The position numbers were made by a program, and so were the translations under genes. Below the pieces are notes generated by a model, which ran no database searches, was not told the DNA's origin, and saw only the letters and a list, made by a program, of their open reading frames with translations. Positions 1 through 7,909 of a stretch of DNA of 64,000 nucleotides are shown one piece after another; the stretch's first letter is position 1, and each line of letters begins with the position of its first letter. The stretch lies in contig NZ_CP196822.1 in assembly GCF_051912485.1 (NCBI RefSeq), positions 2,542,001-2,606,000 of the forward strand. The letters run 5' to 3'. Source of the stretch: Nitrobacter sp051912485. GTDB lineage: Bacteria; Pseudomonadota; Alphaproteobacteria; Rhizobiales; Xanthobacteraceae.

Positions 1-186
1 GGAACTGCCGCGCTCGGCCGCGGCCGCGCAATATGACGGCGACCACGACAGCGACAGCACATAGAAATCGAACGCACCCGGCGCGTTCTGGCGACGGTCC
101 TGCGCCCTCGCGCTGCCCGTCCACCCCGCCAGCAGGATCAGCCACGACAGAACAGCCGCAGCCGCCGCGCGAGACACCCACCTCAT
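1..186 (-). CDS. Ribonuclease T2 family protein, N-terminal part (cut by window edge)
   Basis: Sixty-two codons are visible, starting at the ATG whose complement lies at 184-186 and running off the left end. The protein begins MRWVSRAAAAAVLSWL, a basic n-region and hydrophobic core followed by SARA-Q, a typical signal peptide for export to the periplasm. The mature part reads FDFYVLSLSWSPSYC, which matches the opening strand of RNase T2/RNase I enzymes (the E. coli Rna protein has a closely similar YVLxLSWSPxxC). The catalytic CAS histidine motifs would lie beyond the window, so activity cannot be judged. Family members cleave single-stranded RNA through a 2',3'-cyclic intermediate. Identification rests on one motif plus the secretion signal. 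Confidence 0.75.
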   Translation of the reverse strand, partial: MRWVSRAAAAAVLSWLILLAGWTGSARAQDRRQNAPGAFDFYVLSLSWSPSYCAAAAERGSS

Positions 187-268
187 GACGTCCAACCCCC
201 AGCCCGGCCGAAATCCGGCCTCGACTCAGATCAGCCCAGCATAGCGGACCGAAGCGGCCGGGAAAACT

Positions 269-343
269 CTAGCAGGGTATTTCAGCAGTTGTGATGTGCA
301 ATTGCATATCTGTGATCGCCGCTGACGCAGCGTCGGAACGACA
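269..343. repeat. Relic of a short dispersed repeat
   Basis: A CTAG at 269-272 is followed by CAGGGTATTTCAGCAG and then, at 299-323, a 25-base block (CAATTGC..ATCTG.GATCGCCGCT) that recurs with few differences at about 50409-50434 inside the MITE-like element downstream of groEL. After it both copies continue with a GTC(C)GGAA.GAC motif. The right end found in the groEL copy (TTTTTCAGC..CTGCTAG) is missing here, so this copy looks eroded. Confidence 0.5.
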
Positions 344-358
344 ATGCAGAGCCGACAT

Positions 359-817
359 CTAATAAGGCTGCGCGGCGCGGCAGCTCGGGTTATAGGCCCA
401 GTTACGATCGAGGCCGACCACGCACCATTCGACGCCCTGCCCGATGCTGGCAAACCCGCCATCCTCGATGATCGAATAATGCACGGTGCGGACCTTGCCG
501 TCGCTAACCATCGCGTCGGCGCTGCAGTAGCGACGCGGGATGTTGTCGGACTGCCAGGGCCGGAACGCCGTTTCATGGACGTTGCCATAGGCCGTGATCC
601 GCAGCGGGGAATTCCAGAAGGTGCTTTCCTTCTCCCAAAATTCCGATGTGATGGTCGGCAGCCCGGCCTCGCAACTCGCCACCCGTCCCTCATACCCCGG
701 TCCGAACACTGGGAAACTGACGGCATGCGCCGCCGGCAGAGCGGTGAACAGCCCCAACGCTGCACCGAGTGCCGCGCCGAAGCCGGCTTTCTTCAAGGAT
801 GTGATAAGGTTGTGCAT
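359..817 (-). CDS. Conserved exported protein of unknown function
   Basis: A 152-residue protein starting MHNLITSLKKAGFGAALGAA, whose lysines, long Ala/Gly/Leu core and AHA-V cleavage site form a clear signal peptide. I preferred this ATG (817) over an upstream in-frame codon at 868 because the upstream extension is basic and would bury the signal. The mature part has four cysteines (SCEAG, RYCSA, EWCVV, PSCRA), consistent with periplasmic disulfides, and no catalytic motif I recognise. It stands alone, divergent from the small plus-strand exported protein at 984. Function is unknown. Confidence 0.7.
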   Translation of the reverse strand: MHNLITSLKKAGFGAALGAALGLFTALPAAHAVSFPVFGPGYEGRVASCEAGLPTITSEFWEKESTFWNSPLRITAYGNVHETAFRPWQSDNIPRRYCSADAMVSDGKVRTVHYSIIEDGGFASIGQGVEWCVVGLDRNWAYNPSCRAAQPY

Positions 818-983
818 GGGAACATCCGCCGGTGATCCTAGCTTCGGACGGTGCCGCGAAGCCCGCACAAGGTCAAGTGCGGCGGGGCAACACCCGCAGC
901 CTATCTCCCTTTGACCGGTTTGCCGTTCTTTTCATGGCCCGCACGGCGTTCTAAAGTTTGAATCGGCAACGATGGAGATGACA

Positions 984-1274
984 ATGAAATTGCTCGGAGC
1001 GGCTTTGCTGGCGGCAATGGCGGGCGCGCTGGTTTACGGACCGGCACGGGCCGACTGGGTGCCACCGGTCAAGGGCAACGACACCGGCGGCATCATCTCC
1101 TATTCGCTGGTCGGGACCGGCGATGTCCGCACGATCGCGGTCGATCACTGCGCGCGCTACGGCAAGGTGGCGAAAATCCTTGGCGTACAGGCCTATCCGG
1201 GCGGCTACATCTCGTTCGCCTGCCGCTGGGTGCCCTATGGCCCCGAGCAGCCTCCGCTGCGCACCCGGTACTGA
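984..1274 (+). CDS. Small exported protein of unknown function
   Basis: The 96-residue product starts MKLLGAALLAAMAGALVYG and has a signal peptide ending at ARA-D. An in-frame ATG twelve bases upstream (972) exists, but the ATG at 984 has GGAG six bases ahead of it, which decides the start. The mature protein of about 70 residues contains HCARYGK and FACRWVPYG, giving two cysteines that could pair. I do not recognise the family. The DUF3617 gene follows after 55 bases on the same strand, so the two may be cotranscribed. Confidence 0.65.
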   Translation: MKLLGAALLAAMAGALVYGPARADWVPPVKGNDTGGIISYSLVGTGDVRTIAVDHCARYGKVAKILGVQAYPGGYISFACRWVPYGPEQPPLRTRY

Positions 1275-1329
1275 GCCGACGACCCCGATCCCACGTTTGC
1301 GAGTCCTGATCCCACTGACGGAGCCTGCG

Positions 1330-1860
1330 ATGCGACGGTCTCTTCGCCCCTCGATTCCTCTCCTGTCGCTGCTGCTTCTCTCCGCAGCGCCGGCACTGGC
1401 GGAGGTGCAATTGCCGCTGCGCAAGGCCGGACTGTGGGACATCAAGCTGGACCACGAGGGCGCCAAAATGCCGGCGGTGACGGTCCAGCAATGCACCAGC
1501 GAGGCCGTTGACCGCGAGTTCACCTCGGAATTCTCCCCCTCGGCAAAGCAGAACTGCTCGAAGACCGACGTCCAGAAAACCGCAACCGGCTACGTCATGG
1601 ATTCGGTCTGCACCATGGCCGGCGCGACCGTGACGTCGCATGCCGAAACCTCAGGCGATTTCAACTCCGCCTATACGGTGACGGTCACCTCGCGCAGCGA
1701 GGGCGGCAAGCTCGGAACCCGCGACAGCAAGATCGCCATGGCGGCGAAATGGACCGGCCCCTGCAAGGAGGGTCAGAAGCCCGGCGATGTCGTCATGCCC
1801 GGCGGCTTCAAGATGAACATGCGCGATCTTGAGAAATTCAAGTCGATGGTGCCGAAGTAA
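1330..1860 (+). CDS. DUF3617 family exported protein
   Basis: A 176-residue protein beginning MRRSLRPSIPLLSLLLLSAA with signal cleavage near ALA-E. The mature part opens LPLRKAGLWDIKL, the hallmark of DUF3617 proteins (a G-x-W-E/D-I-x strand after a proline-rich lead), and contains the family's spaced cysteines (QQCTSE, QNCSKT, DSVCTM, GPCKEG). CGGAG six bases upstream supports the ATG at 1330; the open frame extends upstream to 1123 but that part only reads through the preceding gene. Members are periplasmic proteins of unknown role. Confidence 0.75.
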   Translation: MRRSLRPSIPLLSLLLLSAAPALAEVQLPLRKAGLWDIKLDHEGAKMPAVTVQQCTSEAVDREFTSEFSPSAKQNCSKTDVQKTATGYVMDSVCTMAGATVTSHAETSGDFNSAYTVTVTSRSEGGKLGTRDSKIAMAAKWTGPCKEGQKPGDVVMPGGFKMNMRDLEKFKSMVPK

Positions 1861-1917
1861 CGAAATCTCGACTCGCGAGTTGATGCGGGATTGCGGACCC
1901 CGGCGTCACGAGCGTGG

Positions 1918-3432
1918 CTAGTTGCTCCACGTCACGCCATGACGCGCGAGCAGCTTCTGCACCGCCGCGACAAGTTCGCCCTCGCCGACCTCGATCTGCG
2001 CCTCGGCCTGCTTCTTCAGATACTCAGTGCGGTCCTCGATGTCAGTCAGCCCTGCGCCAGCGATCAAATCCTTGATCTGCACCTTGCCGTTGGCTTTCTC
2101 CTCACTGCCCTGAATGATGGAGCAGGGTGAATGGCGCTTGTCGGCGTATTTCATCTGCTGGCCGAGCGAATGCTTGGGATTGCCGAGATACAGCTCCGCG
2201 CGGATTCCTGCGTTGCGCAGCTCCGCGACCATTTTCTGATAGCCCGCGATATCCCCGCCGAACACGGTGACGACCACCGGACCCGCCTGCGGCTTGGTGT
2301 CCAGCTTGCCCAGCATGGTGAGCGCCGCCTGCAGCCGCGACACGCCGATGGAGAAACCCGTTGCCGGCACCGGCTCGCCGCGAAAACGCGACACGAGTCC
2401 ATCATAACGCCCGCCGCCGCCGACCGAGCCGAACCGCACCGGGCGGCCCTTCTCGTCCTTGGTCTCGAGCAGCAGTTCAACTTCAAAGACAGGGCCGGTG
2501 TAGTATTCGAGGCCGCGCACGACGGAGGGGTCGATGCGAATGCGGTCGTCACCGTACCCAGCCGCAGATACGAGTTTGGCGATCTGGTCGAGTTCTAAAA
2601 CTCCATCCTCACCAACCGTAGAACCTGCGACTACACCAAGTAGAATATCTAGTGTCTGATTGAACGTATCGCCTTTCGCGGCTGTGTAGCTAAGGACCTT
2701 ATTTATTCCGTGAGGGGGCAGTTCCGCTCCTTTGGTGAAATCACCTTTGCCTTCTTCACCACCATCCCACCGTCCAGTATCTAGAAGCTTCCTAACTTCA
2801 CTCACAGGAAACTTATCCAACTTGTCGATTGCCCGAAGCACCGTAAGCTTTTGCTTTTCATCAACCACACCGATGCTTTCCATCACGCCATCGAGCACTT
2901 TGCGGTTGTTGACCTTCACCACATACTGGCCACGCTCAAAGCCAAGCTTCTCCATAGTGTCGGCGGCCATCATGCACATCTCGGCGTCGGCGGCGGGCGA
3001 CGCTGAGCCCACCGTATCCGCATCGAACTGCATGAACTGACGAAAACGTCCCGGCCCCGGCTTCTCGTTGCGGAACACATAACCGGCGCGATAGCTGCGA
3101 TAGGGCAGCGCGAGGTTCTGGAAATTCTCCGCGACATAGCGCGCCAGCGGCGCGGTCAGATCGTAACGCAGCGAGATCCACTGCTCGTCGTCGTCCTGGA
3201 ACGAGAACACACCCTCGTTCGGCCGGTCCTGATCCGGCAGGAATTTTCCGAGCGCGTCGGTGTATTCAAAAGCCGGAGTTTCCACCGGCTCGAAGCCGTA
3301 GCGTTCGTAGACCGTGCGGATTTTTTCGGTCATCGCGCGCGTGGCGGCAATGGCGGCGGGACCGCGGTCCTCCAGCCCGCGCGGCAGACGGGCGCGGAGT
3401 TTTTGCGGCTTTTTCGTTTTTTTGTCGGACAT
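1918..3432 (-). CDS. hisS: Histidine--tRNA ligase
   Basis: The 504-residue class II synthetase attaches histidine to tRNA(His) in the cytosol. Visible marks are the N-terminal RLPRGLEDRGP segment, motif 2 (FRNEKPGPGRFRQF, about residues 125-140), the histidine-specific RGLEYYTGPVFE around 305-316 and an alanine/glycine-rich motif 3 (GGGGRYDGLV, FSIGVSRL). The sequence is of the distinctive alphaproteobacterial HisRS type rather than the E. coli type. Residues about 164-290 (bases 2560-2940) are encoded by DNA of only about 48 % GC with CTA, TTA, GTA and ACA codons, whereas flanking lines are 60-67 %; the frame is intact and ends exactly where the HisA motif begins. Start is the ATG at 3432. 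Confidence 0.97.
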   Translation of the reverse strand: MSDKKTKKPQKLRARLPRGLEDRGPAAIAATRAMTEKIRTVYERYGFEPVETPAFEYTDALGKFLPDQDRPNEGVFSFQDDDEQWISLRYDLTAPLARYVAENFQNLALPYRSYRAGYVFRNEKPGPGRFRQFMQFDADTVGSASPAADAEMCMMAADTMEKLGFERGQYVVKVNNRKVLDGVMESIGVVDEKQKLTVLRAIDKLDKFPVSEVRKLLDTGRWDGGEEGKGDFTKGAELPPHGINKVLSYTAAKGDTFNQTLDILLGVVAGSTVGEDGVLELDQIAKLVSAAGYGDDRIRIDPSVVRGLEYYTGPVFEVELLLETKDEKGRPVRFGSVGGGGRYDGLVSRFRGEPVPATGFSIGVSRLQAALTMLGKLDTKPQAGPVVVTVFGGDIAGYQKMVAELRNAGIRAELYLGNPKHSLGQQMKYADKRHSPCSIIQGSEEKANGKVQIKDLIAGAGLTDIEDRTEYLKKQAEAQIEVGEGELVAAVQKLLARHGVTWSN

Positions 3433-3532
3433 GGCGCTCGCTGCTGTGTCTGTAGATTTTTGTCATCTACAAAATCAACATCGGGTTATCAGCCATGGCG
3501 TAGACGGGCAAGGCGCTCTTGTTTGCGAACAG

Positions 3533-3571
3533 CCCCTCACCCCAACCCTCTCCCCGCAAGCGGGGAGAGGG
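3533..3571 (-). repeat. Palindromic intergenic repeat, copy 1
   Basis: CCCCTCAC (3533-3540) is followed by a perfect 12-base stem CCCTCTCCCCGC / GCGGGGAGAGGG with an AA loop (3546-3571). Orientation is tail-first, opposite to copy 2, so copies 1 and 2 stand back to back with about 60 bases between hairpins. Same family as 3634-3688, 4048-4087 and 10195-10223. Confidence 0.85.
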
Positions 3572-3633
3572 AGAAGCAATTCCTCATCCCGACAAGGGAG
3601 GTGTGAAAGGACAGCCCGTTACGAGCTATCTTA

Positions 3634-3688
3634 ACCTCTCCCCGCTTGCGGGGAGAGGTCGGGTCGTGAAACGATCCGGGTGAGGGGC
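3634..3688 (+). repeat. Palindromic intergenic repeat, copy 2 (left boundary of DUF559 unit)
   Basis: An 11-base perfect stem CCTCTCCCCGC / GCGGGGAGAGG with a TT loop occupies 3635-3658, followed by TCGGGTCGTGAAACGATCCG and the tail GGGTGAGGGG. The tail contains a GTG in frame with the DUF559 gene (3680), so the repeat almost fuses with the coding region. Confidence 0.85.
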
Positions 3689-3694
3689 ATTCGC

Positions 3695-4039
3695 ATGCGT
3701 GGTCCGAAGCCAAACGTCACCGGTTTCGCGCGACATCTGCGCATCGAGCAGACCAATGCCGAAGCGAGACTTTGGAAGCATCTGCGCGCCCGACAGATCG
3801 ATGGCCACAAATTTGTGCGGCAAGTGCCGGTCGGACCGTACTTTTGCGATTTCATTTGCCGCGAGCGAAAGCTCGTCATCGAGGTGGACGGCGGCCAGCA
3901 TGCCGACTCCGCACGCGACGTCATTCGAGACCAATATCTGGATATAAACGGGTATCGCATTCTCCGTTTTTGGAACAATGATGTGCTTGGAAATATCGAT
4001 GGCGTCGTTTTGACCATCGCTGCCGCGTTGCGCGGATAG
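3695..4039 (+). CDS. DUF559 (Vsr-like) endonuclease domain protein
   Basis: The 114-residue protein contains the whole DUF559 fold and nothing else: RHLRIEQTNAEARLWKHLRA at the N-terminus, KFVRQVPVGPYFCDFICRE, the catalytic-looking KLVIEVDGGQH (about residues 60-70) and the end YRILRFWNNDVLGNIDGV. The D...E-V-D-G-x-Q-H arrangement resembles the PD-(D/E)XK core of very-short-patch-repair nucleases. I take the ATG at 3695; an in-frame GTG at 3680 lies inside the flanking repeat. The gene sits between two inward-facing palindromic repeats with no other partner. Biological role in this family is unknown to me; a nuclease acting on or spreading the flanking palindromes is my inference. Confidence 0.85.
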   Translation: MRGPKPNVTGFARHLRIEQTNAEARLWKHLRARQIDGHKFVRQVPVGPYFCDFICRERKLVIEVDGGQHADSARDVIRDQYLDINGYRILRFWNNDVLGNIDGVVLTIAAALRG

Positions 4040-4047
4040 CGCAGCGG

Positions 4048-4087
4048 CCCCCTCACCCCTCCCTCTCCCCGTAAACGGGGAGAGGGA
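4048..4087 (-). repeat. Palindromic intergenic repeat, copy 3 (right boundary of DUF559 unit)
   Basis: CCCCTCACCCC is followed by a perfect 13-base stem TCCCTCTCCCCGT / ACGGGGAGAGGGA with an AA loop at 4060-4087. It lies between two convergent stop codons (DUF559 at 4039, TadG at 4099) and could also terminate transcription from either side, though no U-run is present. Confidence 0.85.
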
Positions 4088-4098
4088 GGGAAAGCTTA

Positions 4099-5763
4099 TC
4101 AATTCACCAGCACAGCCCCGTCGCAGCGAACACCGGAGACCCAGACGTCCGCCTGCCCAATGCCGACGCCGAGCGTCGCCAGCACCGAGGCCAGCACCTG
4201 ATCGATCGACGTTGTGGCGCCGCCGATGATTCCGGTCACGGCTGGCCCAAGGCCGGGGATCGGCAGGCCCAGCGGTCCGACATTCACCTTGAGCGAGAGG
4301 TCGCCGAGCAGGCTCGCCGTTAGCGACGAGGTGAAATTCGTGGTGGTCACGGTCTTCTTCGTCTGCGCGGCGATATCGGAATAGCTGAAGGCGACCGAGG
4401 TCGGCGTGGTGTTGCCCATCCCCGCATGGGCGCGGCCGGTCACCGTGACCGCGCCGAGACTGACCAGCGTCGCCGCGCCCGGATCGGGCTTGCTGGTGAA
4501 GTTGGTCATGTCAGCCGCCGAGACGTTGCCGATCCAGGCGTCGACGATGCCGGGGGTGACACCGAGCGTGACGCTGGACGTATTGACGTCCGGGCGGCCG
4601 CAACTCACGGCATTCAGCGTCGCTGTGCCCGAGGCAACCTCGACATAGAGCGGGAGATTGACGACCGGCACCGGCCCACTGCCGAGCAGCTTGATCGCCA
4701 GCAGAACGCGGGTCTGCGCCGTATGCACGCTCGCGCCCTGCATCCCAACCGCCATCCAGCTTGCCCCTTGCGGATGCTCGCCGATCGTCGCCATGACGGA
4801 GACGGCGGCGATGCCGGGCAGCCCGAGATTGACCGAGGCAGCGATCTGGTTCGTGCCATTGGCGATCGCACCCGTCGCCGAGAGCAGATCGAACACTGCC
4901 ACGCTGACGCCGGTTTTCGGTTTTGAGCCAACCGTCATCGCCGAATAGGGACCGGCATCGATCAGCGCTCTCGGCACGATGGTTGTGGTCAGCCCGGCGA
5001 GCGCCAGCGAGATTTTCGACAGCGCCGCCGTCGCGGCGTTGAGGCCGTTCGCCGCCTGCTGCGTGCTCAGCATCGCCGCCACGATGTCTGCGACCTTCAC
5101 GTTGCCCGACAGCACGGAGTCGTAGGTGACGCCGGTCAGGTCGAGCCGCGTCGCCAGCGCGTTCAGAAAATCGAAGGCATCGATATGGGCATCGATCAGC
5201 GCCTGATAGTCCATCACCGACAGCGATAATGTCGTCCCGAGCATGCCGCCGAGTATCGCATTGAGCAGGCCACCGTTGAGCGCGAGCAGGCGCGTGCCGA
5301 TCGCGAACGAGGCGACCGCGGTGCTCGCGGCAGTCGCCCTGGTCGTGATGTCGAAGTGGCTGCGGCCCCCGGTGAACATGCGCGCGAAATAGAGCGGGGT
5401 TTCGGTGCGCAGCGTCACCCGCGCGGCGTTGGCGGCGCTGGTCGCGGGCGTCACGAAGCGTGCCTGCGGCGCGAGCGCGGCATTTGGCGTGTAGGTGCCG
5501 GGTTCGACCGAAATCAGCGCGCTCGCAGGATAGCCATTGGCCGTCACCGTGGCGGTGGCCGCGCTGATGGCCTTGCCGAGGTTGCCGGCGGCCACGATGG
5601 CCGCAAGGTCGGCGGCGCTCTGCGACTTGCGGCGGTCGGCATAGATCGAGCCGATATCAACACCGAGCGCAGCGCAGCCGATCACCAGCACCATGCACCC
5701 TGCTCCCATGACCGCGAAATTGCCCTGCGAATCCGAGATGAAGCGCCGAAGAAGGTTTCGCAT
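4099..5763 (-). CDS. TadG-family pilus assembly / secreted protein
   Basis: The 554-residue product starts MRNLLRRFISDSQGNFAVM, then one hydrophobic helix (GAGCMVLVIGCAALGVDIG, residues about 20-38) and DRRKSQSAADLAAIVAA, the standard opening of TadG-like proteins of the Flp/Tad pilus system. The long remainder is Ala/Thr/Val/Gly-rich and low in charge, as in envelope-spanning Tad minor components. The ATG at 5763 has GGAG eight bases upstream, and that ribosome site overlaps the stop of the TadE-like gene at 5775, so the two are translationally linked. No other tad/cpa genes are in the window, so which pilus this pair serves is unknown. Confidence 0.8.
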   Translation of the reverse strand: MRNLLRRFISDSQGNFAVMGAGCMVLVIGCAALGVDIGSIYADRRKSQSAADLAAIVAAGNLGKAISAATATVTANGYPASALISVEPGTYTPNAALAPQARFVTPATSAANAARVTLRTETPLYFARMFTGGRSHFDITTRATAASTAVASFAIGTRLLALNGGLLNAILGGMLGTTLSLSVMDYQALIDAHIDAFDFLNALATRLDLTGVTYDSVLSGNVKVADIVAAMLSTQQAANGLNAATAALSKISLALAGLTTTIVPRALIDAGPYSAMTVGSKPKTGVSVAVFDLLSATGAIANGTNQIAASVNLGLPGIAAVSVMATIGEHPQGASWMAVGMQGASVHTAQTRVLLAIKLLGSGPVPVVNLPLYVEVASGTATLNAVSCGRPDVNTSSVTLGVTPGIVDAWIGNVSAADMTNFTSKPDPGAATLVSLGAVTVTGRAHAGMGNTTPTSVAFSYSDIAAQTKKTVTTTNFTSSLTASLLGDLSLKVNVGPLGLPIPGLGPAVTGIIGGATTSIDQVLASVLATLGVGIGQADVWVSGVRCDGAVLVN

Positions 5764-5774
5764 CGTGCGTCTCC

Positions 5775-6218
5775 TCAAAAGCCGCCGAACGGAATTGCCG
5801 CAGAGCGGACAATGGTCGAGGTCGGCGCCGGCACGAACGGCAGCGTGTAGATGAAGCTGTCCGAGGCGTCGTAGTTGACGGTGACGACGAAGACGGCGCT
5901 GCTCGACGTCGCGGCGCTCAAGGTGAGATGGCTCGGCTGCAACAGCGGATATGACCCGGCGTTCGCCGTGACGTAGTTTTCAGCAAGGCTGACGCGTTCG
6001 GTCTCGCTCAGGCCGGCTACCGAGGAGCGCGCCGCTTCCGCGGCGAGTTGCTGCACGCTGTGCACCATGGTGAGGTAGGCGCCGAACACGACGATGCCGA
6101 ACACCAGCACAAGGAACAGCGGCAGCAACATCGCGAACTCGACCGCCGACGCTCCGCGACAACAGCGCGCAAAGCGCCGAGGATCAAAAAAAGCCGGACG
6201 TGGTGTGAGGTCTGTCAT
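5775..6218 (-). CDS. TadE-like pilus protein
   Basis: A 147-residue protein beginning MTDLTPRPAFFDPRRFARC, followed by CRGASAVEFAMLLPLFLVLV, the classical TadE signature (G-A-x-A-V-E-F-A before a hydrophobic helix) that is read by the prepilin peptidase of Tad systems. The helix covers about residues 33-55 and the rest is extracytoplasmic. I chose the ATG at 6218; the frame stays open to 6239 but without a better start. It is upstream of and nearly touches the TadG-like gene, forming a two-gene operon for minor pseudopilins. Confidence 0.85.
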   Translation of the reverse strand: MTDLTPRPAFFDPRRFARCCRGASAVEFAMLLPLFLVLVFGIVVFGAYLTMVHSVQQLAAEAARSSVAGLSETERVSLAENYVTANAGSYPLLQPSHLTLSAATSSSAVFVVTVNYDASDSFIYTLPFVPAPTSTIVRSAAIPFGGF

Positions 6219-6449
6219 GCGGCTTACTGAGCCACACAACTATTAAGTGTGTATGAATATATTATATACCATAAGTGGTACGTATTTCCGGCTGCATCTG
6301 CGGCCGACGCCGCACGACCCGGTGTTCCAACACACTTCGTCCAAACCACGGACGTATACGCAAACCGCATTCCGCAGGCGCGCAAAAGGTTCTAGGTTGT
6401 AAAGGCCTGCTGGCGCGGCAACGCGCCTGAAAACTAATGAGGGACCACA

Positions 6450-7787
6450 ATGTTAGACAAGAGCCCAGCCCTCAACGTGCCGAACGATCTCGCCGCGTTC
6501 TGGATGCCGTTCACCGCCAACCGCGCATTCAAGGCCGCGCCGCGGCTGCTCGCCGGCGCCAAGGACATGCACTACTTCACCACCGACGGCCGCAAGGTCA
6601 TCGACGGCGCCGCCGGCATGTGGTGCTGTAACGTCGGTCACGGCCGCACCGAGATCGCGAGCGCAATCGCAAAACAGGCCGAGACGCTGGACTTCGCCCC
6701 GCCGTTCCAGTTCGGCATTCCGCAGGCCTTTGAACTGGCAAGCCGCATCGTCGAGCTCGCGCCCAAGGGGCTCGATCATGTGTTCTTCTGCAATTCCGGG
6801 TCGGAGGCCGCGGACACTGCGCTGAAGATCGCGCTGGCCTATCACCAGATCAACGGCCAGGGCGGCCGCATCCGCCTAATCGGCCGCGAGCGCGGCTATC
6901 ACGGCGTCGGCTTCGGCGGCACCTCGGTCGGCGGCATCGTCAGCAACCGCAAGATGTTCGGCGCGCTGCTCACCGGCGTCGACCATCTGCAATCCACTTA
7001 CAACCGCGACAAGCAGGCGTTCAGCAAGGGCGAACCGGAATGGGGCGCCGAACTTGCCGATGAGCTGGAGCGTCTCGTCAACCTGCACGGCGCCAACACC
7101 ATCGCCGCCGTGATCGTGGAGCCGATGGCCGGATCGACCGGCGTGCTGCCCACGCCGAAAGGTTATCTCAAGCGACTGCGCGAGATCACCCAGAAGCACG
7201 GCATCCTGTTGATCTTCGACGAGGTCATCACCGGCTTTGGCCGCCTCGGTTACGCGTTCGCCGCCGAGCGCTACGGCGTGCTGCCCGACATGATCACCTT
7301 CGCAAAGGGCGTGACCAACGGCGCTGCCCCGATGGGCGGTGTGCTGGTGCGCGACACCATCCACGACGCCTTCATGACCGGTCCAGCGAACGCCGTGGAA
7401 CTGTTCCACGGCTATACCTATTCGGCGCACCCGCTGGCCTGCGCCGCTGGGCTCGCCACCCTCGACATCTACCGCGACGAAAAGCTGTTCGAGCGCGCCA
7501 GGAACCTGGAGCCGAAATTCGCCGATGCGGTGATGAGCTTACGCAACGAGCCCAATGTGGTGGATATCCGCACCGTCGGGATCACGGCGGGAATCGACCT
7601 CGCACCCAATGAGAACGGGCCGGGCGACCGCGGCTTTGCCGCGCTGAGAAGCGGGTTCCATGATCACGACCTGATGATGCGCATCGCCGGCGACACACTG
7701 GCGCTGACCCCGCCGCTAATCGTCAGCGACGATCAGGTTGGCGAGATCATCGACAAGGTCGCCAAGGTAATTCGCGCCGTCGCCTGA
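6450..7787 (+). CDS. Omega-amino-acid--pyruvate transaminase (class III aminotransferase)
   Basis: A 445-residue PLP enzyme of fold type I. It opens NDLAAFWMPFTANRAFK, as in beta-alanine:pyruvate aminotransferases, carries the cofactor phosphate loop CNSGSEAADTALK (about 114-126), the PLP-stacking RGYHGVGFGG, the aspartate of IFDEVITGFGR (D257) and the Schiff-base lysine in TFAKGVTNG (K286). These features and length fit omega-amino acid (beta-alanine) transaminase, which moves the terminal amino group to pyruvate to give alanine. Close relatives can prefer other amines, so substrate is uncertain. The gene is alone, 122 bases before the EAL protein. Confidence 0.88.
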   Translation: MLDKSPALNVPNDLAAFWMPFTANRAFKAAPRLLAGAKDMHYFTTDGRKVIDGAAGMWCCNVGHGRTEIASAIAKQAETLDFAPPFQFGIPQAFELASRIVELAPKGLDHVFFCNSGSEAADTALKIALAYHQINGQGGRIRLIGRERGYHGVGFGGTSVGGIVSNRKMFGALLTGVDHLQSTYNRDKQAFSKGEPEWGAELADELERLVNLHGANTIAAVIVEPMAGSTGVLPTPKGYLKRLREITQKHGILLIFDEVITGFGRLGYAFAAERYGVLPDMITFAKGVTNGAAPMGGVLVRDTIHDAFMTGPANAVELFHGYTYSAHPLACAAGLATLDIYRDEKLFERARNLEPKFADAVMSLRNEPNVVDIRTVGITAGIDLAPNENGPGDRGFAALRSGFHDHDLMMRIAGDTLALTPPLIVSDDQVGEIIDKVAKVIRAVA

Positions 7788-7909
7788 ACCACTGGGTCGG
7801 ATTCCGGCGGACAACCATAGAAGACTTGTCCGCCGAATCACCGATAATGGTAGTTTGACGGTCGAAAAGCGCCGGAAATTGCCCGGCGGCGGGAGAACCT
7901 TCGCGCCAG

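Larger units (their letters stand above)
3634..4088 (+). mobile_element. Putative DUF559 nuclease unit bounded by inverted palindromes
   Basis: The unit reads hairpin (3635-3658), GTGAGGGG tail (3680-3687), DUF559 gene (3695-4039), CCCCTCAC tail (4049-4056), hairpin (4060-4087). The two repeats face inward with their tails next to the gene, which makes them terminal inverted repeats in form. No target duplication or transposase is visible, so mobility is inferred from the architecture only. The left tail runs to within seven bases of the gene's ATG, and the right tail begins nine bases after its stop, so little else fits inside. Confidence 0.45.

Noticed and set aside
1918..3432. hisS as a chimeric or frameshifted pseudogene because of its low-GC middle
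   Set aside because: The frame is continuous, motifs on both sides are intact and the middle still matches the HisRS insertion region.
3680..3694. GTG start for the DUF559 gene
   Set aside because: That GTG is part of the GTGAGGGG tail of the repeat; the ATG at 3695 is the natural start.
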